From Janthinobacterium violaceinigrum (GTDB taxonomy: Bacteria; Pseudomonadota; Gammaproteobacteria; Burkholderiales; Burkholderiaceae_D): a stretch of DNA of 64,000 bases. Of this stretch, positions 44,060-53,020 are shown piece after piece. The position numbers and the translations under genes are program-made. The stretch covers positions 1-64,000 of the forward strand of contig NZ_WFLI01000027.1 in NCBI RefSeq assembly GCF_009208555.1. Reading direction: 5' to 3'. The notes under the pieces were generated by a model. That model saw only the letters and a program-made list of their open reading frames with translations, had not been told where the DNA came from and did no database searches. The number at the start of each line of letters is the position of its first letter. Within the stretch, counting starts at the first letter, position 1.

Positions 44060-45649
44060 ATGATGCCTGCCTCTCCCGTCCTGACCATCGCCACGCGCAC
44101 CTTGCTGCTGTGCGCCCTGGCCATGCCGGCGCACGCGCAGGAAGCCGCACCGCCGGTGCCGCCGTCCGTGCAGGCAGGGGCGCAGCAGGGCGGCCCCGTG
44201 GCGGGCGTCACGCATGGCGACTTTTCCACGGAACTGGGGCAGGGCGGCCAGCACAGCGTGCGCGGCGCCCTGACGCACGATCAGGGCGGCATGTCGCTCG
44301 ACGTGGCCATCGACGGGCAGCGCAACGGCAATTACCGCGATGGCAGCGTGTTTCACCAACACGGCTTCAGCGGCGGCGCGGAATGGAAGGGGCGGCAGGG
44401 GCGCTTCGGCTTCAGTGCCGACCAGCTGAACCAGGACACCCGCTATCCGGCGCCCGAGGCGCCGTTCCTGGCCCTGCTGGCGGCCCGCCCGGAAGACCTG
44501 TACCGCTACGAAGTGCGGCGCGCCAGCGCCTTTGTGCAGCGCTATGTGGGCAATTTCGAGCTGGGCGTGGAACTGTCGCAGCGGGAAAAGCACGCCACGG
44601 CCCGCTATGCGGGCGAGGACGGTAGCAGCGAATCGACATACAGCAGCCGCCGCCGGCAACTGGCGTCCCGCGTGCGCCATTACGGCAAGGTGGGCAGCGT
44701 GGGCACGGACACGGAAGTGGGCCTGGACCTGATGCAGTGGGAGCGGCGCTCGGGCCGCGCGGCGCCGGGCCGCGATGGCGATGGCCAGCGTCGCCAGTAT
44801 TCGCGCGCGCTGCTGCTGCGCGAAGAGCTGGCCTTCAGCGGCGCGTATGCGCCGCGCCTGCTGCTGGGCCTGCGGCATGAACAGTTCCAGCTCGATCCGG
44901 CCGACCTGCCCGCCGGCGGCAGCGACTGGGAAAACCAGAACGCCTGGGACGTGCAGGGCAGCTTGCAGCTGCGGCCCCAACTGAGCGTGTACGCCAAGAC
45001 GGGGCGCAGCTACCGCATCGACGACGACGGCTATACCCGCGCCGGCTACCGTCCCCTGGCGGGGCAGCTGCGGCGCGAAACGGAGGTGGGCGCCACCTTC
45101 GGCGACGCGGTGCGCAGCGCCTCCGTGCGCATCTTCAGCGAGCGCCTGAGCAACCAGATCGTCTTCGATCAGAGCCTGGGCCAGCTGGGTTTTGCGGGCA
45201 ATCTCGACCCTTCGCGCCGCGACGGCATCGCCATCGAAGCGAGCATGGCGCTGGCGCGCGACTGGCGCCTCGACGGGCAGCTGAGGCAAGTGCATGCGCG
45301 CTACGACGATTACGCGTACGACGGCCCGGACATCGCCCTCGTGCCCAAGACCCTGGCCAGCCTGCGCCTGTACTGGACGGGGCAGGCCGGCGCCAGTGCC
45401 GACGTGGGCGTGCAATGGCTGCGCGCCCTGCGCTATGGCCAGGATTTCGACAACAGCTGCCTGGCGCAAGTGCCCGCGTTCGCCACCGTGGACGGGCGCT
45501 ACGTGCGCAAGCTGGGCGCCTGGGAGCTGGAACTGGCCGGCAGCAACCTGGCCAACCGCCGCCATTACGGCGACGCGCCGGGCTGCCGCTCCAGCATCTA
45601 CCTCAAGGATGCGCGCCAGCTGCGCGTGTCGGCGCGCTACCATTTCTGA
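44060..45649 (+). CDS. TonB-receptor-like outer-membrane barrel lacking a plug domain
   Basis: A 529-residue exported protein. After a signal peptide (cleavage near AHA, residue 26) and a short Pro/Gln-rich link it goes straight into amphipathic beta-strands (FSTELGQGGQHSVRGAL) that continue to the C-terminal phenylalanine (RVSARYHF). The late segments LVPKTLASLRLYW and ELELAGSNLANRRHYG are like the last strands of TonB-dependent receptors. The ~130-residue plug and a TonB box are not seen, and the 245-base gap to the divergent M1 gene is too short to encode them. It is therefore either a plugless pore or a remnant. Confidence 0.75.
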   Translation: MMPASPVLTIATRTLLLCALAMPAHAQEAAPPVPPSVQAGAQQGGPVAGVTHGDFSTELGQGGQHSVRGALTHDQGGMSLDVAIDGQRNGNYRDGSVFHQHGFSGGAEWKGRQGRFGFSADQLNQDTRYPAPEAPFLALLAARPEDLYRYEVRRASAFVQRYVGNFELGVELSQREKHATARYAGEDGSSESTYSSRRRQLASRVRHYGKVGSVGTDTEVGLDLMQWERRSGRAAPGRDGDGQRRQYSRALLLREELAFSGAYAPRLLLGLRHEQFQLDPADLPAGGSDWENQNAWDVQGSLQLRPQLSVYAKTGRSYRIDDDGYTRAGYRPLAGQLRRETEVGATFGDAVRSASVRIFSERLSNQIVFDQSLGQLGFAGNLDPSRRDGIAIEASMALARDWRLDGQLRQVHARYDDYAYDGPDIALVPKTLASLRLYWTGQAGASADVGVQWLRALRYGQDFDNSCLAQVPAFATVDGRYVRKLGAWELELAGSNLANRRHYGDAPGCRSSIYLKDARQLRVSARYHF

Positions 45650-45808
45650 GGCGCGCATGGCGCGGGCCGGCGCCGGCGCTTAAGAGCGGCTTAATCGGGC
45701 GCAAACCGTGCCGGGAAACGCGCCTTTTTTCTGCCTGCGACCCGGTGGAACGCACGAAAAAGTGGTAATCTCGCCCCGTTCACGACCACTTTATGATGAA
45801 GGATTATT

Positions 45809-46480
45809 ATGCGTTTTCTGCGTTTCTTGCGTCCCCTGCTCGCCGCCGTCACCCTGGTAGCAGCCACCGGCGGCGCCATGGCGGCCGATACCGGCTTTAC
45901 CACGCTTCCCTCGCCAGTGCGCACGGACACGGGCAAGAAGGTGGAAGTGGTGGAGTACTTCATGTATTCCTGCCCGCATTGCTATGCGCTCGATCCGCTG
46001 ATGCACGACTGGGTCAAGAAGCAGGGCGACAAGATCGCCTTCCGCCGCATCCACCTGGCCTTCTCCGGCCCGAAGGATCCGCAGGCGCATGCCTACGCCA
46101 CGCTGGAGGCGATGGGCCAGCTGGACCAGTTCCACGACAAGATCTTCCGCGCCATCCACGTCGAGCGCAACCGCCTGAACCGCGATGACGCCATCCTCGA
46201 CCTGCTCGTGAAGAACGGCATCGACAAGGCGAAATACCTGGACATGTTCAATTCGTTCGGCGTGCAGACCAAGCTGAAACGCAATGAGCAGCTGATCGCC
46301 GCCAGCAAGATCGACAGCGCGCCGACCATCGTCATCGATGGCCGCTTCGTGACGTCGCCGGCGCAGCTGTCCCGTCCGGGCCAGTCCGAACCGCAGACCC
46401 AGGCAGCGACCCTGCGCGTGATGGATGACCTGGTGGCGCGCGTCCTGAAAGAGCGCGCCCCTGCGCCAGCGAAGAAGTAA
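45809..46480 (+). CDS. dsbA: Thiol:disulfide interchange protein DsbA
   Basis: A 223-residue periplasmic oxidase that introduces disulfides into exported proteins. Signal peptide with cleavage after AMA (about residue 25), thioredoxin fold with CPHC at residues 55-58, and the cis-proline loop in SAPTIVIDG. GAAGGATTATT precedes the ATG. It is followed, 12 bases later, by a tiny membrane protein with two periplasmic cysteines, so the pair is probably one operon. Confidence 0.95.
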   Translation: MRFLRFLRPLLAAVTLVAATGGAMAADTGFTTLPSPVRTDTGKKVEVVEYFMYSCPHCYALDPLMHDWVKKQGDKIAFRRIHLAFSGPKDPQAHAYATLEAMGQLDQFHDKIFRAIHVERNRLNRDDAILDLLVKNGIDKAKYLDMFNSFGVQTKLKRNEQLIAASKIDSAPTIVIDGRFVTSPAQLSRPGQSEPQTQAATLRVMDDLVARVLKERAPAPAKK

Positions 46481-46492
46481 GCGGAGAACCCC

Positions 46493-46717
46493 ATGAAACA
46501 GCTGCCCTGGACTTTGTGCGCGCTGGCCCTGGCCCTCGTGGCCTGGCTGGCGATTGCCGTCGTCAACGTGGAAAACCAGCGCAATGCGCTGGTCAGCAAG
46601 GCTTGCGTGGACCCCGCGTTCAAGAACGAGGTCGACGCGAAATGCCTGGCGTCCGTGCAGTCGCGCGAACACTGGTGGCAGCACCTGACGTATGCCATGA
46701 CGCATTTCAGGAACTGA
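46493..46717 (+). CDS. Small membrane protein with C-x12-C and WWQHL motif
   Basis: A 74-residue protein with one transmembrane helix (about residues 5-24) and a short C-terminal domain that should face the periplasm. It contains ENQRNAL, cysteines C38 and C51, and SREHWWQHL. A paralogue at 55610-55927 has the same ENQRxAL, C-x12-C and SRxHWWQHL arrangement. The two cysteines and the position 12 bases after dsbA suggest a disulfide that DsbA makes, but the function is unknown. GGAG lies before the ATG and a terminator follows. Confidence 0.75.
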   Translation: MKQLPWTLCALALALVAWLAIAVVNVENQRNALVSKACVDPAFKNEVDAKCLASVQSREHWWQHLTYAMTHFRN

Positions 46718-46730
46718 ATGCGCCTGCAGG

Positions 46731-46758
46731 AAAAACCCGCCGCGCGCGGGTTTTTTTT
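46731..46758 (+). terminator. Terminator after dsbA and the small protein gene
   Basis: CCCGC/GCGGG stem with a short GC loop preceded by five A and followed by eight T. It ends the dsbA transcript before the SDR gene. Confidence 0.88.
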
Positions 46759-46798
46759 CGTCCGCGTATGATGAAGCCACAACCATCCAGGAGGGACG

Positions 46799-47545
46799 AT
46801 GAAGGAAGTGATCTTGATTACGGGCGGCAGCCGCGGCATCGGCGCGGCGACGGCCCTGCTGGCGGCGCGCCAGGGCTATGCCGTCTGCGTCAACTATGTG
46901 CGCGACGTGCAGGCGGCGGAGGCGCTGTGCGCGCGCATCGCCTCCGAGGGCGGCGAAGCGATCGCCGTGCAGGCCGACGTGGGCGTGGAAGCCGACGTGC
47001 AGCGCCTGTTCGGCGAAGTCGATGCGCGCCTGGGAACGCTCACGGCGCTGGTCAACAATGTGGGCGTGCTGGAGCAGAAATGCCGGCTCGCCGATATTTC
47101 CGTGCAGCGCCTCGAGCGCGTGCTGCGCACCAACGTGATCAGCTATTTCCTGTGCTGCCAGCAGGCCGTGCGGCGCATGTCGACGGCAAATGGGGGGCAC
47201 GGCGGGCGCATCGTGAACGTCTCGTCGGCGGCCGCGCGCCTGGGCTCCCCGGGCGAATACATCGACTACGCGGCCTCGAAGGGCGCCGTCGATACCTTGA
47301 CCCTGGGCCTGGCGAAGGAAGTGGCGGCCGAAGGCATCCGCGTCAACGGCGTGCGGCCCGGCATCATCTACACGGACATCCACGCTTCGGGCGGCGAGCC
47401 GGGCAGGGTGGCGCGCCTGGCGTCCGGCGTGCCCATGCAGCGGGGCGGCCAGCCCGAGGAAATCGCCGACGCCATCCTGTACCTGCTGGGGCCGGGGGCG
47501 AGCTATGTGACGGGCAGCCTCCTCGACGTGGCGGGCGGCCGCTGA
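46799..47545 (+). CDS. SDR family oxidoreductase
   Basis: A 248-residue classical short-chain dehydrogenase. The cofactor motif TGGSRGIG is at residues 8-15, NNVG follows, and the catalytic serine and YxxxK are seen in VSSAAARLG and YAASK. The C-terminal PEEIADAILYLLGPGASYVTGS is typical of FabG-like or glucose-dehydrogenase-like members. The residues after TGG (S-R) do not decide NAD or NADP. AGGAGGG precedes the ATG. Substrate unknown. Confidence 0.9.
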   Translation: MKEVILITGGSRGIGAATALLAARQGYAVCVNYVRDVQAAEALCARIASEGGEAIAVQADVGVEADVQRLFGEVDARLGTLTALVNNVGVLEQKCRLADISVQRLERVLRTNVISYFLCCQQAVRRMSTANGGHGGRIVNVSSAAARLGSPGEYIDYAASKGAVDTLTLGLAKEVAAEGIRVNGVRPGIIYTDIHASGGEPGRVARLASGVPMQRGGQPEEIADAILYLLGPGASYVTGSLLDVAGGR

Positions 47546-47577
47546 TTTTCAACGCATTTTCAACGCATTTTCAACTG
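47545..47577. repeat. Tandem 11-bp repeat after the SDR gene
   Basis: ATTTTCAACGC occurs at 47545-47555 and 47556-47566, and a third partial copy (ATTTTCAAC) follows at 47567. The first copy begins at the last base of the SDR stop codon. No function is evident. Confidence 0.8.
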
Positions 47578-47688
47578 CTGCAAGCAGCTGATTCAAGCGC
47601 GGGGCCAATTATCAGGCAGGGCAAGCGCGTCCAGAATGGCGGGGTGCCCCATGCAGCAGGCACGCCGATCAACCCACCTGGATTCATT

Positions 47689-48225
47689 ATGCCCGCACCT
47701 GTTCTTGCTCCCGCCATCCTGGCCCTGTCCCTGCTGGCCGCCGCGCCCGCCCAATCCGCCACGCACCTGCCAATGCCGGCCCACCTGGCCGGCGCCGCCG
47801 CCACGGACAGGGTGGCGCTGGCGGCGCGCCGCTATGCCGCCTTCTGGCAGAGCGGCGATCCCGCCCTGGCGCGGCTGGCGCTGGCCGATGATTTTATCGA
47901 CCGCACCTTGCCCGCCGGCCGTCCGCAGGGACTGGCTGGCCCGCTGCAGGCGTCGCAAGTGTTTCACGCGGCCGTGCCTGACTTGCAGGTGGCCATCGAG
48001 GAGATGCTGGTGGCGGGAAACCGGGTCAGCCTGCGCCTGCATTTCACGGGCCGCTTCACGGGCGTCTTCCCCACGCCGCAGGGCGAGTTGCGCGGCCAGG
48101 GACAGGCCATCGACTTCCATGCGTTCGACCTGTACCAGGTCGATGCGCAGGGACGCATCAGCGACAACTGGCACCTGGAAGACAATCTGACCCTGCTGCG
48201 CCAGCTGGGCGTGCTGGCGCCTTGA
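47689..48225 (+). CDS. Exported SnoaL/NTF2-like protein
   Basis: A 178-residue protein with a signal peptide (APAILALSLLAAAPAQSA) and an NTF2-like fold close to the SnoaL polyketide cyclase/ester cyclase family: RRYAAFWQSGDPALARLALADDF, a variable middle, and FHAFDLYQVDAQGRISDNWHLED at the end. The pocket residues of true cyclases cannot be confirmed. It lies alone, convergent with a LysR gene 10 bases downstream. Confidence 0.8.
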   Translation: MPAPVLAPAILALSLLAAAPAQSATHLPMPAHLAGAAATDRVALAARRYAAFWQSGDPALARLALADDFIDRTLPAGRPQGLAGPLQASQVFHAAVPDLQVAIEEMLVAGNRVSLRLHFTGRFTGVFPTPQGELRGQGQAIDFHAFDLYQVDAQGRISDNWHLEDNLTLLRQLGVLAP

Positions 48226-48235
48226 CGGCGGCCGG

Positions 48236-49156
48236 CTAGCGCTGCGCCGGCAGGGATGCGAACTGCTGCAGCAGGAAGTCGACCAGCAGGGCGATGCGGG
48301 GCGGCTGGAAGCGGCTGCGCCGGTACAGCAGGTTCAGGGGAACGCTGTCGCCGAAGTACTCGTCGAGCACCGTGTGCAGGCGTCCCGCGCGCAGGTCGTC
48401 GCCGATGTCGAGCAGGGATTTGTAGGCATAGCCATGGCCGGCCACGGCCCAGCGGCGGATGATTTCGCCATCGTTGCTGTGCCAGGCCCCCTGCAGGCGC
48501 AGGCTGCGGCGCTTGCCATCCTCGCGGTAGCGCCACTCCTGCGGCGCGCCGTCGTTCCCCGTCAGCACCAGGGTGGGCAGCCGCGCCAGGTCGCCCGGCG
48601 CGGCCGGCAATCCCACCCTGGCGGCCAGCGCGGGAGATACGCACACGACGCGCCGGCCCGCATGCAGCAGGCGCGCCACCATGTCGCTGTCGGGCAGCTC
48701 GCCGTAGCGGATGGCCAGGTCGATGTCGTCCTGCACCAGGTTGGCCGTGGCGTCGCTCAGGGTCAGCGCATGGCGCACCTGCGGGTGCAGCGCGGCAAAG
48801 CGGTCGAGCATGGGCAGCAGCAGCTGGCGGCCGATGTCGGACGGCGCCGAGATGCGCACCACGCCGCGCACGGCGTCGCCGCCCGTCTGCAAGCCGTCTT
48901 CCGCCTGCGCCAGCAAGTCCAGCGCCTGCTCGCTGTAATGGCGGTAGTGCTGGCCTTCTTCCGTCAGGCGCAGCTGGCGCGTCGTGCGTTCGAACAGGGT
49001 GGCGCCCAGCGACGCTTCCAGGCGCGCGATGGCGGCGCTGGCGGCGGCCGGCGACAGGCCGTGCTTGCGGCCGGCGGCGGAAAAGCTGCCCAGCGCCGCG
49101 GCGTCGAGGAACACGGAGATTTCCGCCAGGCGTCCCGCGCCGCCGCTACGGCTCAT
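48236..49156 (-). CDS. LysR family transcriptional regulator
   Basis: A 306-residue LysR protein. The HTH covers about residues 10-66 (FLDAAALGSFSAAGRKHGLS, then ATLFERTTRQLRLTEEG), followed by the effector domain. Its start overlaps the end of the HlyD-type gene by four bases, so it is the last gene of the export operon. Being co-transcribed with its likely targets, it could act in a feedback loop in addition to the MarR regulator upstream. Confidence 0.9.
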   Translation of the reverse strand: MSRSGGAGRLAEISVFLDAAALGSFSAAGRKHGLSPAAASAAIARLEASLGATLFERTTRQLRLTEEGQHYRHYSEQALDLLAQAEDGLQTGGDAVRGVVRISAPSDIGRQLLLPMLDRFAALHPQVRHALTLSDATANLVQDDIDLAIRYGELPDSDMVARLLHAGRRVVCVSPALAARVGLPAAPGDLARLPTLVLTGNDGAPQEWRYREDGKRRSLRLQGAWHSNDGEIIRRWAVAGHGYAYKSLLDIGDDLRAGRLHTVLDEYFGDSVPLNLLYRRSRFQPPRIALLVDFLLQQFASLPAQR

Positions 49157-50067
49157 GCGGGATGCGCGGCGGCCGGCTTGGCTGCCGGCGCGGGCGATGC
49201 AGGGGCAGCGGAATGGGGCGTGATCACCACGGTGCATGTGGTGCCGGCCACCAGCAGCTGTCCCTTCGGCTGCTCGTCGATGTGGATGCGCACGGGCACG
49301 CGCTGCGCCAGGCGCACCCAGTTGAAGGTGGGATTGACGTCGGCCAGCAGTTCGCGGCCCGTGGCGGCGTCGCGGTCGGTGATGCCGCGCGCGATGCTTT
49401 CGATGTGGCCGTGCAGGGTGCCGCCGCTCATCAAATTCATTTCCGCCTTGTCGTCCTGCGCCAGCATGCCCAGCTTGGTCTCTTCGAAGTAGCCGACCAC
49501 GTAGTACGAGGCGCTGTCGATGACGGCCAGCTTGGCCGCGCCGACGGCGGCAAAATCGCCCTTGTGCACGTTCAGGTTCGTCACGTAGCCGCTGACGGGC
49601 GCGCGCACGGTGGTGCGTTCCAGGTTTAACTGCGCCAGCGCGCGGGCGGCCAGCGCCGCCTGCACTTGCGACGAGGCCGAGCTGGCGGCAAACGCGGCGC
49701 TTTCGCGGCTTTCCGTGGAGATGATGCTGGCGTCGAGATTGGCGCGGCGCTGCGCTTCCTTGCCGCGGCGTCCCTGCTCCGTCCTTTGCGTGGCCAGCAC
49801 GGCGTCGGCCTGCGCCAGCGCGCTCGCATAGCGCTCCCGGTCGACGACGAACAGCACGTCGCCCTTCTGCACCACCTGGTTGTCGCGCACCAGCACGTCC
49901 GTGACGGTGCCGGCCACGTCGGCGCTGATGTTGACGATATCGGCCTTGATGCGGCCGTCGCGCGTCCATGGCGATTCCATGTAGCGGTCCCAGACGGTCT
50001 TGCCTATCCAGAGGGCTGCGGCCAGGAGCAGCAAGGTGATGGCATAGCGGGTCAGTTTGGTTACCAT
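49153..50067 (-). CDS. HlyD/AaeA-type periplasmic adaptor of an efflux pump
   Basis: A 304-residue membrane fusion protein. It has an N-terminal membrane helix (about residues 7-25), then a biotinyl-lipoyl half (GRIKADIVNISADVAGTVTD). A helical hairpin with many Ala/Gln/Arg residues, the second lipoyl half with RAPVSGYVTNL, and a beta-barrel follow. The size and the neighbouring FUSC and DUF1656 genes match AaeA or FusE-type adaptors. It would link the inner-membrane FUSC protein to the outer-membrane factor. Confidence 0.92.
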   Translation of the reverse strand: MVTKLTRYAITLLLLAAALWIGKTVWDRYMESPWTRDGRIKADIVNISADVAGTVTDVLVRDNQVVQKGDVLFVVDRERYASALAQADAVLATQRTEQGRRGKEAQRRANLDASIISTESRESAAFAASSASSQVQAALAARALAQLNLERTTVRAPVSGYVTNLNVHKGDFAAVGAAKLAVIDSASYYVVGYFEETKLGMLAQDDKAEMNLMSGGTLHGHIESIARGITDRDAATGRELLADVNPTFNWVRLAQRVPVRIHIDEQPKGQLLVAGTTCTVVITPHSAAPASPAPAAKPAAAHPA

Positions 50068-50104
50068 GTCGGCAGCCCTTCCTTGATCAGATTGAACAGT
50101 TTTT

Positions 50105-50305
50105 TTATTTGTACAGCGAGAGCGCCAGCGCGCCGAAGATGGCGATGAAGATGCACAGCCGCGCCAGCGACGGGTGCCACACCATGCGGTACACGCCCAG
50201 CCAGCCCAGCACGCGGTCGAGCAGGGTCTGCAGGCCGATGCTGAGAATGAACAGGGGCAGCAGGGTGGGAATCAGTATGCCGAACAGGGCGAATTCACGG
50301 GGCAT
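50105..50305 (-). CDS. DUF1656 small membrane protein (AaeX type)
   Basis: A 66-residue protein with two hydrophobic helices (about residues 5-28 and 46-64) and MPREFALFGILIP at the start, typical of DUF1656/AaeX. It overlaps the FUSC gene end by 11 bases and lies 37 bases before the HlyD gene. Members always occur between FUSC and HlyD genes in aromatic-acid export operons; their own role is unclear. Confidence 0.88.
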   Translation of the reverse strand: MPREFALFGILIPTLLPLFILSIGLQTLLDRVLGWLGVYRMVWHPSLARLCIFIAIFGALALSLYK

Positions 50306-52439
50306 GGTGGTCTCCGGCGCCGGGCGCCATTTGGTCGAGTAATGAGGTGTAGATCGAATGCAGGTCGGCCAGCGCCGTCTGCAGGCGCACGTCCCGCTCG
50401 GGCGGCGTGTCGCTGGCGGCTTGGGCCGCGCGCACCACGGCACCCGCCTGCAGGGTGGCGGCCAGGGCGGCCTGCAGCTGCGCGTCGGCGCGCGTGCGCA
50501 GCCAGGCGGCGACGCCGTCCACGCAGTGCCGCAGGGCGTCGCGCGCAGCGCTGGGGCGGGCGCTGGCGATCAGTTCGCGCAGCCCGATCACGGAATGGCC
50601 GATTTCCAGCAGGGTGAGGGCCTGGCGCACGACGGCGCGCGTGGCTTCGCCCGGCGCCGGTCCGGCCGCCGCGTTGAGCTGGCTGAGCAGGTCGCGCACG
50701 CGGTTGTCGAAGCGGTGCTTGACCCTGCGCACGGGCGCCGTGCACGCGTGCAGCGCCTCGCGCCACAGGGCCGGGCCCACATGGTCCCTGTGGCCCATGG
50801 TGTGCTCGGGCAGCAGCACGGCAAACACGAGGGCGGCCAGCATCAGGCCGACGATCAGCGCCATGCCCGTGTTGAGAAAAGCCGCGCCATCGACATGCAT
50901 CAGGTTGGTTGGCGCCATCTGCGTGATGAAGGTCGACACGCCCAGGCCCACGCCCAGCTTGGCGGGATTGGTCATCAGGTACAGGCCCACGGCCAGGAAG
51001 GGCGCAAAACTGAGCACCAGCATGGGAAAGCCGTCGCCGTGCACCAGCACGAAATACACGCACACGAGCGACAGGGGCATGGCGACGAGGAAGCCCGTCA
51101 GCACCTGGCGGACCATCATGATGGGACGGGGCGAGGACGAGGCCAGCGCGCAGAACACGGCTGCCATCAGCATGGCCGTGCCGGCGTAGGGCCAGGCCAG
51201 GAAGTACGCGCCCAGGGCCAGCAGGGCCAGGCTGATGCCGGCGCGCGCGCCGCTGGCCAGCACCAGCGCGGGCGGCGTCTTCGGCGCGTAGGCCTGCGGC
51301 GTGCTGATGTCCAGCGGGGTGTCGTGGGCGAGGCTGAAATACACTTCGTGAAAGCGGCTCATGTCGCGCGCGAAGCGTTCCAGCAGCTCGCACACGGTAT
51401 CGAAATCGATGCGCTGCGCATGCGCGATGGCGGCGCCGTCGATCTCCGCGCGGGCCTGCGCCAGCGCCGTTTGCAGATGCTGCTGCATGGTGTCGAGCGA
51501 GTCTTGCGACGGCGTCGTCTGCAGCGCTTCGGCAACGATGGCGTACAGGGGCGCGCACGCCTGCATGACCTGCGTCTCGCCATCGCGCTGGAGGCGGTCG
51601 AACAGGCGGTGGAAGGTATAGAAGGTGGTCAGCGCCGTCATGAAGGTGGCATTGAAGGCGTGCAGCTTGCGGTTCTGCGCGCGCACGTGGCCCACCTTGC
51701 TGGTCACTTCAAACAGGGCGGCCGAGCGGCCCAGCTCCAGCGCCGCCACGTCGGCGGCGAACTGCAAATGCGTCAGCTCCACCTGCGCCGGCGTGAGCTT
51801 TTGCTGCAGCACGTCCTGGCAGAAGGCGAGGAACTTGCCGTAGCGGGCCTGCACCGTGCGCATCACCTGCGTGCCCTGGTGGCGCGGCAGCAGCACGCTG
51901 GAGACGGCGGCCGAGCAGATGATGCCCAGGCCCACTTCGGCCACGCGCGTGACGGCCAGCGAAAACACCTGCGTCGGCTGCTCGATGGCGGGCAGCACGA
52001 TCATGCAGGCCGTATAGCCGGCCAGCACGTACACATAGGACTGGGCGTTGCGGTGCAGGGCCGAGCCGCTCGTGCACAGGCCCACCCACAGGGCCAGGCC
52101 GGCGAACAGCAGCACGGGCTGCTGCGGGAACAGGCCGATCAGGGTCAGCGCGGCCGTGCATCCCAGCAGGGTGCCGCACAGGCGGTAAAAGCTTTTTTCC
52201 AGCACCATGCCGCTGCTGGGCAGGGCCAGGATGATGGTGGTGGTCATCGCCGTGCTGGGCGAATCGAGTCCCAGGCGGTAGGCCAGCCACAGGGCGCAGA
52301 ACGACGCGATGAGGGTCCTGCCGACGTAGATCCAGCGTTCGCCTTCCGTCGTGCGCCAGTCCTGCAGCGCCAGCGCCAGCCAGCGGGCCGCCCGGGTCAG
52401 GGGGCCGTGTAGTGATTTTGGTGCTGTGGCTGGCGTCAT
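50295..52439 (-). CDS. FUSC family inner-membrane transporter
   Basis: A 714-residue protein with two blocks of about five membrane helices (residues ~40-165 and ~395-540), each followed by a helical cytoplasmic region, as in the FUSC/AaeB family. FUSC proteins export aromatic acids such as p-hydroxybenzoate or fusaric acid in PMF-driven pumps. Starts 10 bases after the MarR stop. The actual substrate cannot be read from sequence. Confidence 0.9.
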   Translation of the reverse strand: MTPATAPKSLHGPLTRAARWLALALQDWRTTEGERWIYVGRTLIASFCALWLAYRLGLDSPSTAMTTTIILALPSSGMVLEKSFYRLCGTLLGCTAALTLIGLFPQQPVLLFAGLALWVGLCTSGSALHRNAQSYVYVLAGYTACMIVLPAIEQPTQVFSLAVTRVAEVGLGIICSAAVSSVLLPRHQGTQVMRTVQARYGKFLAFCQDVLQQKLTPAQVELTHLQFAADVAALELGRSAALFEVTSKVGHVRAQNRKLHAFNATFMTALTTFYTFHRLFDRLQRDGETQVMQACAPLYAIVAEALQTTPSQDSLDTMQQHLQTALAQARAEIDGAAIAHAQRIDFDTVCELLERFARDMSRFHEVYFSLAHDTPLDISTPQAYAPKTPPALVLASGARAGISLALLALGAYFLAWPYAGTAMLMAAVFCALASSSPRPIMMVRQVLTGFLVAMPLSLVCVYFVLVHGDGFPMLVLSFAPFLAVGLYLMTNPAKLGVGLGVSTFITQMAPTNLMHVDGAAFLNTGMALIVGLMLAALVFAVLLPEHTMGHRDHVGPALWREALHACTAPVRRVKHRFDNRVRDLLSQLNAAAGPAPGEATRAVVRQALTLLEIGHSVIGLRELIASARPSAARDALRHCVDGVAAWLRTRADAQLQAALAATLQAGAVVRAAQAASDTPPERDVRLQTALADLHSIYTSLLDQMAPGAGDHHAP

Positions 52440-52449
52440 CGATAGGCTA

Positions 52450-52956
52450 TCAGTTCTGGTTGTTGAGATTGTTCAAGTTGCGCAGCTGGCGCACGTACAG
52501 CTTGTCCAGCACTTGCAGCTCTTCTTCCGTAAAGCCCTCGTACAGGGCCGAGGTTTCCTGGTACACGTCGGGCAGTGCCGTTTCGATCAGCGCGCGGCCC
52601 TTGTCGGTCAGCGAAATCATCACGGAGCGGCGGTCGCCGGGGCGCGTGCCGCGGTGGATCAGGCCCCGCGTTTCCAGGTCGTTGCACACGCGCGTCAGGT
52701 TGGCGGGCTTTTCGTGGCAGGCCATGCCCAGGGTGCAGGCGTTCGAGGTTTCGTCGTCCGTGCCGTACAGCACGGCCAGCACCATGTAGCTGGCATCGAC
52801 CAGGTCGTGCTTTTTCAGCGCGGCATTGGTCAGGTCCTTCATGCCTTTTTGAATGTGGTACGTCATGCGCAACAGGCGCATCAGTTCCATGGGGAAGCCT
52901 GGCATGCGCGTGCGGATGTTTTGCAGCCGCTTGGAGGTGGCGTCAAAAGCGGTCAT
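52450..52956 (-). CDS. MarR family transcriptional regulator
   Basis: A 168-residue winged-helix regulator. The recognition region is CHEKPANLTRVCNDLETRGL, followed by the wing RGTRPGDRRSVMISLT. I prefer ATG 52956, which has AAGGA seven bases upstream; ATG 52971 would add five residues but lacks a site. It lies between the outer-membrane factor and FUSC genes and probably represses the whole cluster until an aromatic acid binds it. Confidence 0.9.
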   Translation of the reverse strand: MTAFDATSKRLQNIRTRMPGFPMELMRLLRMTYHIQKGMKDLTNAALKKHDLVDASYMVLAVLYGTDDETSNACTLGMACHEKPANLTRVCNDLETRGLIHRGTRPGDRRSVMISLTDKGRALIETALPDVYQETSALYEGFTEEELQVLDKLYVRQLRNLNNLNNQN

Positions 52957-53020
52957 GTCATATTCCTTCATGTGTCAATAAAGTTCCGATTGTATCTTGT
53001 TGAGCTAAGGCAACGCGAGT

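Noticed and set aside
50358..52412. 684-codon plus-strand frame across the FUSC gene
   Set aside because: The composition is Gln/His/Arg-rich, and the minus strand encodes a complete FUSC protein with conserved neighbours.
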